Shown: one piece after another, positions 24,551 through 33,791 of the stretch
Numbering within the stretch: the first letter of the stretch is position 1
Layout: each line of letters begins with the position of its first letter
DNA from: Nostoc linckia z4
GTDB lineage: Bacteria > Cyanobacteriota > Cyanobacteriia > Cyanobacteriales > Nostocaceae
Length of the DNA: 64,000 bases
Direction of reading: 5' to 3'
NCBI RefSeq assembly: GCF_002608075.1
Contig: NZ_LAHA01000013.1
Coordinates: forward strand, 1 to 64,000
Notes under the pieces: generated by a model
Told to the model about the DNA's origin: nothing
Databases searched by the model: none
The model's input: the letters and a program-made list of their open reading frames with translations, nothing else
Made by a program: the position numbers and the translations under genes

Positions 24551-25930
24551 TTACAATTTTTGCCCTGCATAAATCGATCGCACTTCACCGTTACGGCGAA
24601 TAACTGCTTCCCCATTACTCACATCTACAAGTGTCCAACCACTAGAACCAATGGTTTCACCCATATTGATGCGGCGAGTCACGCCATCAATTTTAAACAA
24701 AGCAGCAGATTTATTGCCTAATTCTAGCAATCCTTCCAATGTACTACTGGGAGTCTCGGCGATCGCAGTTGGCAAATAAACTTGATGCTGGGTAATAGTT
24801 GGTTCTGATTCTGGTGCGAGTGCTGCACGTAATGGCACAACTGGTAATGCTGGTAGAGGCTTGGGTGTTTGGCCCACGCTAATGGGGGCAGTTTTTGTGG
24901 CCACAGCTTTGATGTCTGGGCGTACAGCAGCAGCTAACATGTTGACGGTGGCGGGTTTAGCAGCTTTTTGCACGGTATTTAAGGCAGTTTTTACAACATT
25001 AGGTTGAGAATTCTGTAATGCTGTTGCAACTTGTGGCAAAAGTGTGGGAGCGCCAGGAATGGCTGGTAGAGCATAGCGCATTGGGGGACGGAGGTAGATA
25101 CGTTCCACAACCTTGCCAGGGTTAGGAATTGGTGATGTGTTGTTAGCTGCTAGAGGTGGTAGTGGTGGTAGATTATTAGCTGGTAGCTGGTTGGCAACAC
25201 CTATTTGATTAGTACTGGTTTGATTGTAAAATCCTGGTCTGACGTAGTTTTGATGATTTTTTACACCTTGCTTATCTATAACTGATAAAGCGCCGATCAT
25301 GTAGTCAACTAACTCTGCCTCAATTTCTGGCTTTGTTGATGATTCTGAGGCCTGCTGCGCTACTACAACAGCTGATTCGGGCAATTTAGTATTTAAAAGA
25401 TGGACAACGCCAGACTGTACCATGTAAATCATACTAGCGATGGCTACGCCCAATGTTGTGCCAACAATCAGCAGTCTGCCCAAAGCAGAACTGGATTTCT
25501 TGGGCTTTCTAGTAACTGGTTTTACGGTGGCGGTGTCAAACACAACGGTAGTCAATTGCTTGTGGTTGCCTTGAGTAACTGACTGTGCCGAACTATCGCC
25601 TGTGTTTGCGAAAATAACCTGCGGCATGGTAACTGTTTGTAGTGGGTTCCCTGTACCAGTTGCTACAACTGGAGAGAAGTCAGAGAAGCGGCTTTTGCCG
25701 ATGTGAACTTCGGGAGAAACCCCGCCAACGGACTGGCTCGATTTTTTCTGACTACTTTGTCTAAAGGTTTGAGAAGCCAGATTACCACTAGCATCGAGAA
25801 TATAGTCGATATCCGCAAAGAGTTCATCCATTAGCCCATCTGCATAGATTTCTATCGACCAAGGTTCGTTGGTGATTAAGTCTTCTGATGGTTCTGGAAC
25901 TATGAGACCGGTGGTGGCTTGTTGTAACAT
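24551..25930 (-). CDS. Membrane-anchored protein with GspC/PilP-like C terminus
   Basis: 459 aa. Order: an acidic N-terminal region (1-50, ELFADIDYILDASG); a Ser/Gln/Thr-rich stretch; one membrane segment at about 151-174 (GRLLIVGTTLGVAIASMIYM) preceded by basic KPVTRKPKKSSS, predicting a cytoplasmic N terminus; a long Pro/Ala-rich periplasmic linker (about 230-390); and a C-terminal module (about 398-459, LLELGNKSAALFKIDGVTRR, GETIGSSGWTLVDV, GEVRSIYAGQKL). The last part resembles the homology region of GspC or PilP, small beta domains of type II secretion and type IV pilus machines. The build (inner-membrane anchor, Pro-rich spacer, terminal beta domain) fits a bridge to an outer-envelope partner. 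No secretion genes adjoin it. Function unassigned; the similarity is by pattern only. Confidence 0.7.
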   Translation of the reverse strand: MLQQATTGLIVPEPSEDLITNEPWSIEIYADGLMDELFADIDYILDASGNLASQTFRQSSQKKSSQSVGGVSPEVHIGKSRFSDFSPVVATGTGNPLQTVTMPQVIFANTGDSSAQSVTQGNHKQLTTVVFDTATVKPVTRKPKKSSSALGRLLIVGTTLGVAIASMIYMVQSGVVHLLNTKLPESAVVVAQQASESSTKPEIEAELVDYMIGALSVIDKQGVKNHQNYVRPGFYNQTSTNQIGVANQLPANNLPPLPPLAANNTSPIPNPGKVVERIYLRPPMRYALPAIPGAPTLLPQVATALQNSQPNVVKTALNTVQKAAKPATVNMLAAAVRPDIKAVATKTAPISVGQTPKPLPALPVVPLRAALAPESEPTITQHQVYLPTAIAETPSSTLEGLLELGNKSAALFKIDGVTRRINMGETIGSSGWTLVDVSNGEAVIRRNGEVRSIYAGQKL

Positions 25931-26160
25931 AGACGCTCTGGGTTGTTGCTAGGACAGGGAAACGCCGCTCCTACTGCCTGTTAATCAAGATTTATCCATC
26001 GAATAGCCAATTCCCCGTCTGATGAAGACGAGTTATTGAGCGGTGGTATTCAAATCAATTTCAATCTGGGGATTGTTAATGAGGGCAGTACTAAGACTTA
26101 TGTCATCTATCATACCCATCTCCCTCTTTTCTACTATACTCGCCCTTTATAAAGTTTTTG

Positions 26161-28077
26161 TTAAATTAACGCTGAAAACTCTGACTGGCTCTTTGTTTTA
26201 CGCAATTCCAGATATAATAACAAGGCGTTAATATCGGCTGGGTTGACACCACCTATACGTGCAGCCTGACCGAGTGTGAGTGGTTTGACGTGAGTTAATT
26301 TTTCTCGCGCTTCTTTGGAAAGAGTATCGATTTTTGTGTAATCCAAATCCGCAGGTAACTGGCGGTGGGCTTGGCGGGTGATTTGGTCGATTTGATTTTG
26401 TTGCCTAGCGAGATATCCAGAATATTTAATGTCAATTTCTGCGCCTTCTTTCTCGGCGCGGTTGAGGTCTGGGTTTCCCAGTCCGAACCTGTCGAGGTCA
26501 ATGTAATGGAATCCCGGACGCCGCAGCAGGTCATTTAAGGTAATGGAACCTTTGATTGCTTGTTGAGTATGAGATGCGATCGCCATACCAATTTCATCAT
26601 GTTCTTTGACGCGGGTATTATGTAACCGTGATTTTTCTGAGGTGATATGTGCTTGTTTTTGGGTAAATAAATCCCAACGACGATGGTCAATTAAACCAAT
26701 TTCCCGTCCCAAGGGTGTCAGGCGTTGGTCGGCGTTGTCAGAACGCAAAATCAACCGATACTCTGACCTACTAGTAAGCATTCGGTAAGGTTCCCGCAGG
26801 TCTTTGGTACACAAGTCGTCAATGAGTGTACCGATGTAACTTTGTTCGCGAGGAAAGACAATCATTTCCTGCGAATTCACAAATCGAGCGGCGTTAATTC
26901 CCGCCACAAGACCTTGAGCTGCGGCTTCTTCATAACCTGTAGTGCCGTTAATTTGCCCAGCACAAAACAGTCCTGCTATCTTCTTAGTCATCAGCGTGGG
27001 ATAACACTGAGTTGCAGGTAAATAATCATACTCCACAGCATAAGCCGGACGCAGCATCACACATTTTTCCAAACCGGGGAGACTCCGCAACATTTGGAGT
27101 TGCAAATTTTCTGGTAACCCTGTGGAAAATCCTTGAATGTAAAGTTCGGGTATATCTCGTCCTTCTGGCTCAATAAAGATTTGATGGCTTTCCTTATCAG
27201 TAAAACGCACAATCTTATCTTCAATACTCGGACAATAACGCGGCCCTTTGGCTTCCACCCAACCACCATAAACTGGTGATAAGTGTAAATTTTCTTGTAT
27301 TAAGCGATGTGTTTCAGTAGTTGTACGGGTGATATAGCAAGGCATTTGTTCCCGTTCTACCCACACATCCGGGTCAAAGCTAAACCAGCGTACATCTTCA
27401 TCTCCTGGCTGGATTTGCATTTTACTGTAATCCACCGATCGCTTGTCTACCCTAGCTGGAGTTCCTGTTTTGAGCCTACCGGTTTCAAATCCCAAGCGAT
27501 TTAGGGTTTGCGTCAGTCCTTCTGCCGCAAATTCCCCAGCCCGTCCCGCCGCCATTGATTTGTTACCTACCCAAATTTTCCCACCCAAAAAGGTGCCAGT
27601 TGTCAAAATCACGGCTTTGCATTGGAAGGCTACGCCAAAATAAGTTTCCACACCGATGACTTCATCGTTAGCGCCCAACACTAAATCCACAGCCATACTT
27701 TCACGGATGGTGAGATTTTCTTGGTTTTCCACAATATTTTTCATCACCGCCGCATATTCGCGCTTGTCTGTTTGTGCGCGTAAAGCCCAAACCGCAGGCC
27801 CTCGTGAAGAGTTGAGGATGCGCTTTTGTAAATAGGTGCGGTCTGCCATTTTGCCAATTTCCCCGCCAAGGGCGTCTACCTCATGGGTCAATTGGGATTT
27901 CGCTGGGCCACCCACTGCTGGGTTACAAGGTTGCCAAGCGATTTTATCCAAATTGAGCGTCAATAGCAAGGTACGACAACCGAGGCGGGCAGAAGCTAGA
28001 GCTGCTTCGCAACCGGAGTGACCTGCACCGACGACAATCACATCAAAAGCGTCTTGGAATTCAACAGAGTTGTGCAT
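26161..28077 (-). CDS. mnmG: tRNA uridine-5-carboxymethylaminomethyl modification enzyme MnmG (GidA)
   Basis: 638 aa from ATG 28077. This FAD enzyme, with MnmE, makes the cmnm5 group on wobble U34 of several tRNAs. Visible: the Rossmann FAD motif [104 protein letters not shown] and the [20 protein letters not shown] block. The C-terminal helical domain is complete. The open frame continues upstream, but family members start a few residues before FDVIVVG, so MHNSVEF (28077) or the ATG two codons earlier (28083) is preferred. No mnmE neighbour. Confidence 0.96.
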   Translation of the reverse strand: MHNSVEFQDAFDVIVVGAGHSGCEAALASARLGCRTLLLTLNLDKIAWQPCNPAVGGPAKSQLTHEVDALGGEIGKMADRTYLQKRILNSSRGPAVWALRAQTDKREYAAVMKNIVENQENLTIRESMAVDLVLGANDEVIGVETYFGVAFQCKAVILTTGTFLGGKIWVGNKSMAAGRAGEFAAEGLTQTLNRLGFETGRLKTGTPARVDKRSVDYSKMQIQPGDEDVRWFSFDPDVWVEREQMPCYITRTTTETHRLIQENLHLSPVYGGWVEAKGPRYCPSIEDKIVRFTDKESHQIFIEPEGRDIPELYIQGFSTGLPENLQLQMLRSLPGLEKCVMLRPAYAVEYDYLPATQCYPTLMTKKIAGLFCAGQINGTTGYEEAAAQGLVAGINAARFVNSQEMIVFPREQSYIGTLIDDLCTKDLREPYRMLTSRSEYRLILRSDNADQRLTPLGREIGLIDHRRWDLFTQKQAHITSEKSRLHNTRVKEHDEIGMAIASHTQQAIKGSITLNDLLRRPGFHYIDLDRFGLGNPDLNRAEKEGAEIDIKYSGYLARQQNQIDQITRQAHRQLPADLDYTKIDTLSKEAREKLTHVKPLTLGQAARIGGVNPADINALLLYLELRKTKSQSEFSALI

Positions 28078-28476
28078 GGTCATACTTACAGGAACGGCAA
28101 GCTGAAAGTTCTCTCCAATTTTAACCTTTCCAGTGATTTCATGGATGTAACTTGCTGATAAATAAGTTATCAAATTGACTATTACTCAATAACCAAGAGA
28201 TTTCTATTTTTTACATATATTTTTCATCTTGTCAGTCATAAATGTCAGTTGATTTATGCAAGATGTATATTAAACAACTTGCCTGTATAGATAACTTGAA
28301 GATATGGCGACAGATGCACACAGATTTAGTAGGGGCGCACAGCTGTGCGCCTCTAGCTGTGTAGATAATTTTGGGATAAATTATCTTTATAGTTACTATT
28401 TTTAAGTCATCAATACTGATTAGCACAAAAAAGCTATGAAAATAAATTGGTAAATATATTTAGGTAATTATTGAAA
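28078..28476. other. Divergent promoter region between mnmG and the VanY-type gene
   Basis: A 399-bp AT-rich gap. It contains the palindrome GGGGCGCACAGCTGTGCGCC (28332-28353), part of the three-copy family. No gene supported. Confidence 0.55.
28332..28353. repeat. Palindromic repeat GGGGCGCACAGCTGTGCGCC
   Basis: An almost perfect inverted repeat centred on CAGCTG; same family as 20191-20212 and 50941-50962. Confidence 0.75.
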
Positions 28477-29346
28477 ATGAAGCCTCTCACTAACAAAAAG
28501 TTTTTCACGAAAAAAATTGTCAAAATTGCCACTTTCACCACTATAGTAGTTTTAATGATTTTTGCTCTAGTAGCTAGTAATGAGATTACGCACCATAAAT
28601 TAGCTAGAACTGCCCAACTAAACACATGTTTAGGCAGTGATTTAGTATCCTGTACAAATACTGCCAAAGATTTAACGCCAGAACCATTTATTCCCGACCA
28701 AAAATTAAACGAGCAACAGCGTTTTTTATCGGCGATCGCCAGAAATTTATCGACGATTCCCCAGCCCAATACTTATGAATATACTTTGCTACGTACATAC
28801 GGCTCGGTGTTTGTCAGTCCAGATGCAGCAATTAAATTACCGCCAAAAGAAGTTTTTGCTAACGAACAAGAAACCCAAAGTTTTCAGACTACTTTGACAA
28901 TGGGTCATGTTGAAGGAACTAAAGATTGTTATTTACAAAAACCAGCAGCAGACGCCTTAAATCAAGCGCGGAAGTTAGAAAAAATTCCACTTAAATCTGG
29001 TTATGGTTCTGGAGATTGTACTCGCACTTTTAACACTAATTTAAGATTTTGGCACAAATACGCAAATAATCAAACTTTGGCAAGAGTTCAACAAGGTACA
29101 GAAACAAAAATTCTCGGTGTAGTTGCACCTCCTGGAACTTCACAACACCTCTGGGGATTGGCAATTGATTTACGCGTATCCAGCGAACAACAGAGAAAAG
29201 CCCTCAATGAAAATGGTTGGTTCCAAACTGTAGAAAATGATGTCCCACATTGGACTTATCTAGGTTTATCTCAGGATAAATTACCTTTGTTTGGTTTCAA
29301 AAATAAACTCGTCCGGGGTATTAATTATTGGTTGACTCCACTTTAA
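28477..29346 (+). CDS. VanY/DacY-type D-alanyl-D-alanine carboxypeptidase (M15B), membrane-anchored
   Basis: 289 aa from ATG 28477 (MKPLTNKKFF); a TTG two codons upstream is less likely. A basic N terminus and membrane segment at about 12-32 (IATFTTIVVLMIFALVAS) make it an exported, anchored protein. The C-terminal M15 domain has the zinc ligands: SQHLWGLAIDLRV (His and Asp of the SxHxxGxAxD motif) and the terminal His in VPHWTYLG. The segment LKSGYGSGDCTRTFNTNLRF replaces the usual SGYRS block. It probably trims the terminal D-Ala of peptidoglycan stem peptides in the periplasm. Followed 60 bp later by the NYN gene in the same direction. Confidence 0.88.
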   Translation: MKPLTNKKFFTKKIVKIATFTTIVVLMIFALVASNEITHHKLARTAQLNTCLGSDLVSCTNTAKDLTPEPFIPDQKLNEQQRFLSAIARNLSTIPQPNTYEYTLLRTYGSVFVSPDAAIKLPPKEVFANEQETQSFQTTLTMGHVEGTKDCYLQKPAADALNQARKLEKIPLKSGYGSGDCTRTFNTNLRFWHKYANNQTLARVQQGTETKILGVVAPPGTSQHLWGLAIDLRVSSEQQRKALNENGWFQTVENDVPHWTYLGLSQDKLPLFGFKNKLVRGINYWLTPL

Positions 29347-29414
29347 GTGTTACAAGTAATGCAAAGTTGGGAAAACTTAACTAAAGAGTTACATTTTGAA
29401 TCAGGGATATGGCT

Positions 29415-30569
29415 ATGACAACCAAAATCGTCCATGAGTCACAAAATTTTCTAATTAATTTGTTAAAAGCAACCTACCAAAATCAACAAATATATTCACT
29501 TTTAAGGGAGAATTTAGACAAACTAAATCATGACTTTGCTTTACTATTGCGGCAATGGGCTGTTGACCAGTTTAGCAATCAAACTACCACATCTGCTAAT
29601 TTAGCTAAAGTAATTGTAAAATTTAGTAACCTGATTCAAGTATTTGCAGAAGGAAATTATGCTATTAATTTAGAAATTGCGATCGCTGGTTATGAATCAG
29701 TGATCAATTTTTTTACCCGCGACGCTTTTCCAGAAGAGTGGGACGCTATGCAGCAAGATTTAGTAGCTGCATATCAACAACGGGAAAAAACTTTGAATCA
29801 AATTATTGAAGATTTCAAAAACACAACTGTTCAAACATCCTCTGAAATTCATGTATCAAATAAACAGTTACAGCAGGAATTACAAGAAGCAAAACAGCAA
29901 ATTGATGATTTAGAACATACAAAGCAAGAAATTGATAATCTTAAAACCAATTTGGCCAGATTAGAACAGGTCAAAGACAATTCCATCACCCCAATTACTT
30001 TAGAACTTATATTTTCAGCAATTAAAAATATCAAAACATCCATCCAAAATTTTAATACGGTAATATTATACGATATTGAAAACTTGACAATGGGTAATAA
30101 AAATCCTAATTTTAAATTTTCTTTAACAAAAATTATCAAACAAATTAATGAAATAGAATTAGTTGATAAAATCGCTATCCAATGTGCTTATGCTGATTGG
30201 AGTAATAGTAATCTAAAAACTATAAAAAGTGACGTTCAAAAACTTGGTATTGAACCAATACAGATTTTTGGTTTTTCCTTTCAAAGAAATGCAGCAGATA
30301 TTCAATTAACAATTGATGCAGTTGAATTAATTCACAGCCGACCATCCTTGCAAGTCTTTGTCATTGTATCTGGCGATGGGGCATTTGCTTCTTTAGCAAA
30401 AAAGTTACATGAGTATGGAAAAACAGTAATTGGATGTGCTTATAAAAACCAAACCAACAAAGTACTTGCTGCTGTTTGTGATTATTTTATTTCAATACCT
30501 GAACCAGAAGTAGAAACTGTGAACCAGAATATCAATCGGGTTAAGCCAATAATTAGTAGCAAGATATGA
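29415..30569 (+). CDS. NYN-domain (LabA/PIN-like RNase) protein with helical N-terminal region
   Basis: 384 aa from ATG 29415, which has AGGG at better spacing than the ATG two codons upstream (29409). Residues 1-130 are helical. A coiled coil (about 140-195, LQQELQEAKQQIDDLEHTKQ) leads to a C-terminal NYN domain (about 218-370): ILYDIENLTMG, a middle Asp in NAADIQLTIDAVELI, VFVIVSGDGAFASLAKKLHEYG, GCAYKNQTNKVL. These Asp residues (YDIEN, ADIQ, SGDG) form the metal site of NYN/PIN nucleases acting on RNA, and all seem present. The coiled coil suggests dimerisation. Likely a cytoplasmic RNase, or a LabA-like regulator in the cyanobacterial clock-output sense; target unknown. Confidence 0.87.
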   Translation: MTTKIVHESQNFLINLLKATYQNQQIYSLLRENLDKLNHDFALLLRQWAVDQFSNQTTTSANLAKVIVKFSNLIQVFAEGNYAINLEIAIAGYESVINFFTRDAFPEEWDAMQQDLVAAYQQREKTLNQIIEDFKNTTVQTSSEIHVSNKQLQQELQEAKQQIDDLEHTKQEIDNLKTNLARLEQVKDNSITPITLELIFSAIKNIKTSIQNFNTVILYDIENLTMGNKNPNFKFSLTKIIKQINEIELVDKIAIQCAYADWSNSNLKTIKSDVQKLGIEPIQIFGFSFQRNAADIQLTIDAVELIHSRPSLQVFVIVSGDGAFASLAKKLHEYGKTVIGCAYKNQTNKVLAAVCDYFISIPEPEVETVNQNINRVKPIISSKI

Positions 30570-30644
30570 TTGTGACAATTTTTTCCTTGGTCGATAATTT
30601 ACTACAATAAAATAATCACACACGCGACCTCTGGAGTTCTGGCA

Positions 30645-31220
30645 GTGGGTTTATTTGATGATTTGAGTCGGTTTCTAGAAAACCGTTTAGAAGAATTCTT
30701 GCGTAACAATCCACATTTGGAGTTAGAGGCGCTGCTAGAACAGCTGCGTGAGCAAGAGGAAGATACATTAAAGCTGATTGCAGATTTACAATTACAAGAG
30801 AAGCGATCGCAAGACGATATTCTAGCTACAGCTCAAGAAATTCAGCGTTGGCACATCCGGGTTCAAAAAGCCAAAGACGCTGGGAGACAAGATTTGGTGA
30901 CTGCGGCCAGCGAACGAGAAGCAGCCTTGTTGCGAGAAGGAAATCAGCGCTGGGGACACATGCAAGGGCTGAAAGAACGCATCAACCAATCCCAAGAATT
31001 ACTGCGGAAAATCCAACAGCGACGACAAGAGGTACAAGCCAAAGCCGCCGAAGCACAAACAGCCCGCGCCAAAGCCCAAACTCAGCAACGCCTGGAAACT
31101 GATGCCTGGTGGAATCAAACTAGCAGTTCTTCTAGTAATTTTGACGATTTAGAAGAAAAGTTCCGCCGTTGGGAAACACAAGACGAATTAGAGCAAATGA
31201 AGCGGAATATGGGAAAATAA
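30645..31220 (+). CDS. Coiled-coil protein, TIGR04376 family
   Basis: 191 aa from GTG 30645 (CTCTGGAG upstream). Opens MGLFDDLSRFLENRLEEFLR, continues as a long Glu/Gln/Arg-rich coiled coil (about 25-150), and ends with a Trp-containing tail (DAWWNQTSSSSSNFDDLEEK). This architecture matches a cyanobacteria-restricted family that I recall as TIGR04376; function undescribed. No membrane segment. Same direction as the NYN gene upstream and the Ig/WD40 pair downstream, but a repeat-filled 324-bp gap separates it from the latter. Confidence 0.8.
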   Translation: MGLFDDLSRFLENRLEEFLRNNPHLELEALLEQLREQEEDTLKLIADLQLQEKRSQDDILATAQEIQRWHIRVQKAKDAGRQDLVTAASEREAALLREGNQRWGHMQGLKERINQSQELLRKIQQRRQEVQAKAAEAQTARAKAQTQQRLETDAWWNQTSSSSSNFDDLEEKFRRWETQDELEQMKRNMGK

Positions 31221-31544
31221 TCCCAAATCATACTACATTCAGGATGAAAGTAAACTGTTCTGCATTTCAGGGACTTGCAAGTAAAAAAATATTCCACGCA
31301 AGACCGTTGACCGTTGACAGTCAACGACCCCAAGGGGAATAATTTATTTTTTGGAGTTACCTAAGTTGTACATTGACTCGATTAGATTGCTGACCGTTGA
31401 CAGTTAACGATTAACAGTCAACAACTACACTAGTGTAGTTTGGGACTTCCAAGTAAAAAAAATATTCCATAGAATACTGTTAACTGTTGACTGTTGAGTG
31501 TCAACGGTCAATGGTCAACGACCTGAATTATAAATAATCAAAAT
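31221..31544. repeat. Gap filled by two or three copies of a dispersed inverted-repeat element
   Basis: Segments 31268-31358 and 31438-31522 both start with GGACTTnCAAGTAAAAAAA and ATATTCCA, followed by GTTGACTGTTGAC-type inverted repeats. The first ends GGAATAATTTATTTTTTGG. Related copies lie at 20068-20130 and, inverted, at 47889-47993. No gene supported. Confidence 0.72.
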
Positions 31545-33779
31545 ATGGAAAAAAATGGTGTCAGTGCTAGCCTTTCAACTGAAAACCTAACCTTTCGTCC
31601 AGGTGATACTCCTGCATCCTTTGAGGTGACTGTCAATAATGACAGCGATAGCTTTGTAAATTTTCAGATAGAAATTACCGCAGCAGGAGAAACTCGCAAC
31701 CCAGGATATCGCTGGTATACACTGCAACCAGAAGTGGCAGCAGCAAAGCCACCGGGCAGTAGTACAATATTCCAAGTCTTTGTTTTCAATACGCCGATAG
31801 TCGGATTTGTTGGTACTGTTAATCTCATGGTGAAGATTTTTTCACCACAATTAGCACAACAATGCAGACTTGTGCTGCGCCTGAAAATTGAGCGAGACAA
31901 TAGACCAACACATTTAAGTTTAGAATTACCTGTACGAGAGTTCCAAGTTTATCCCCGCAATTCTGTAGATATACCAGTCAGGGTAAGGAACTTGAGTCAG
32001 CAACCGACAAATGTAGTGCTACGTTTTACAGGAGTCGATCCCTCTTGGCTGACTAACAGCGCAGAACGAAGGTTACCTGTAGAACCAGGTGGTTTAGCAG
32101 AAGTCACATTCCAATGTCAGCCTCCTTCTGTGGTTCAAGCGCCTAGTGAAAATTATCCTTTTGTGATTGAAGCTGTTAGTAATAATGGTTACCCGACCAG
32201 TATTCAAGGCAATATTGAAGTTTTACCTGTGGGTTTTGTGGAATTTAGCGTCACACAAAAACAGCTAAAAATTCCTAGTAAAGCAGCATGGTTACCAGAC
32301 TGGAAATCTCACACAGCTGCTTTTGAATTGCTATTTAAAAATGCTAGTAATTTAAATCAGCAACTAAATGTGCAAGTCCAAGGTAGAGACGAACGAAAAT
32401 GTAGTTTTAAGAAGCTACCTGAAGTTGCTAATTTAAATTTAGGACAAACAACTAAAGTTATTCTTGAAGTCAAAACTAAACGCCCTTGGGTAGGAATAGG
32501 CAAAACTTTGTTGCTGGAGGCGAAATCAGAGTTATCCGACCAACGTTTAGGTAGTACAGACCCAGCCACCCAGACATTGGAAGTGCGGGTTTTGCCGATG
32601 ATACCTCTGTGGTTACAATTAGCGGTCATTGCATTACTGACGGCACTGATAGCATGGATTTTACAACCAACGGGTGTTATGCATACGCGTTCTGTCAACT
32701 CAGTGCGTTTCAGTGGTATTGGTTTGTCTGTTGTCAGTGGTTCTGATGATTGTACATTAAGACTTTGGAGCATCGGTGCCCGTAGCTTAGACCCAGATGA
32801 CAGAGTCACATATCGTGGACAGCCTGTAGCTTGCGATAAAGCCCAACAACCAAAAGGTTTAATGGCCATTACCGATGACGCTGTAGAAGTGTTGCGTTTT
32901 ATGCCATTAGAAAATAACCGTGTTGCAGTTGGTTTAGATAATGGTGTAATTGAACTCAGGGATGTACCCTCAGGTGATAAAATTAGCGAACTTCAAGACC
33001 TCAAAGATCCCAAAGCAAAAGGCGATCGCGTTTTTGATTTAGCTTTTACTTCCAATTCCCTTAATTTATTTAGTGGTTATGGCAGTGGTAAAGTGAGATT
33101 ATGGTCAAGACCAGCACCAAATACTAATTTTCTGCCAGAACCGCAAGCGATCGACATCCAAACTCAATTAAAATTATCAGGTTTCCAAGTCCGCGCCTTA
33201 ACTCTGAGTCCAGATGCCACAACTGTTGTAATTGCTGGAAACTATAAACGCTTCATATTATGGCGGTGGAATCCAAATCAAACTAATAAGCAATTTCCAG
33301 GTTTATCAGTGCAAAGTCTGGAAAAATTAGATCCAGGAGTAGGGCGTGAAGACTATATTTGGGCACTAGCTTTTGTGCCTAATTCCACAGAAAAAATCCT
33401 CGCCACCTCTGATTCTGCGGGATATATTACAATTTGGAATTTAAATCGCTGCCAAATTTCCAAAAATGCCAATCCCCAGGTGCAAGTAAATGAACTTAAT
33501 TGTCAACCACTAGACCGCTGGTCAGCCTCAAAAACATCTGTGCGTAGTCTGGCATTTAGTGAAGATGGTAATCTGCTAGTAAGTGGTGGCGATGATGGAC
33601 GAGTAGTTGTTTGGTATTTAACCCCCGAACATCTATTGGACAAAACAAAAGCAGCAGAAGGTGAAACAATTTATCAAACCTCTAAAAAAATCAATAGTAT
33701 CGACTTGAAAACTAATCAAGGAACCATGATTGTGAGTGGTAGTGAAGATTTTCAGGTCAAACTACACCGCATCAAATAA
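31545..33779 (+). CDS. Ig-like/NEW3-type membrane protein with C-terminal WD40 repeats
   Basis: 744 aa. Residues 1-345 contain two or three Ig-like beta domains of the COG1470/NEW3 type (RPGDTPASFEVTVNNDSDSF; VYPRNSVDIPVRVRNLSQQP; HTAAFELLFKNASNLNQQ). One membrane segment lies at about 359-376 (LWLQLAVIALLTALIAWIL). Residues 385-744 carry WD40-like blades (SVNSVRFSGIGLSVVSGSDD..LRLWS; GKVRLWSRPAP; SVRSLAFSEDGNLLVSGGDD; MIVSGSEDFQVKLHRI). There is no N-terminal signal, so topology is ambiguous: one side has Ig domains, the other a propeller. Twelve bp upstream of the 765-aa gene, which has the same Ig-membrane-variable layout, so the two are very likely co-transcribed and act together. Function unknown. 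Confidence 0.8.
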   Translation: MEKNGVSASLSTENLTFRPGDTPASFEVTVNNDSDSFVNFQIEITAAGETRNPGYRWYTLQPEVAAAKPPGSSTIFQVFVFNTPIVGFVGTVNLMVKIFSPQLAQQCRLVLRLKIERDNRPTHLSLELPVREFQVYPRNSVDIPVRVRNLSQQPTNVVLRFTGVDPSWLTNSAERRLPVEPGGLAEVTFQCQPPSVVQAPSENYPFVIEAVSNNGYPTSIQGNIEVLPVGFVEFSVTQKQLKIPSKAAWLPDWKSHTAAFELLFKNASNLNQQLNVQVQGRDERKCSFKKLPEVANLNLGQTTKVILEVKTKRPWVGIGKTLLLEAKSELSDQRLGSTDPATQTLEVRVLPMIPLWLQLAVIALLTALIAWILQPTGVMHTRSVNSVRFSGIGLSVVSGSDDCTLRLWSIGARSLDPDDRVTYRGQPVACDKAQQPKGLMAITDDAVEVLRFMPLENNRVAVGLDNGVIELRDVPSGDKISELQDLKDPKAKGDRVFDLAFTSNSLNLFSGYGSGKVRLWSRPAPNTNFLPEPQAIDIQTQLKLSGFQVRALTLSPDATTVVIAGNYKRFILWRWNPNQTNKQFPGLSVQSLEKLDPGVGREDYIWALAFVPNSTEKILATSDSAGYITIWNLNRCQISKNANPQVQVNELNCQPLDRWSASKTSVRSLAFSEDGNLLVSGGDDGRVVVWYLTPEHLLDKTKAAEGETIYQTSKKINSIDLKTNQGTMIVSGSEDFQVKLHRIK

Positions 33780-33791
33780 GGAAGTCGAGAC

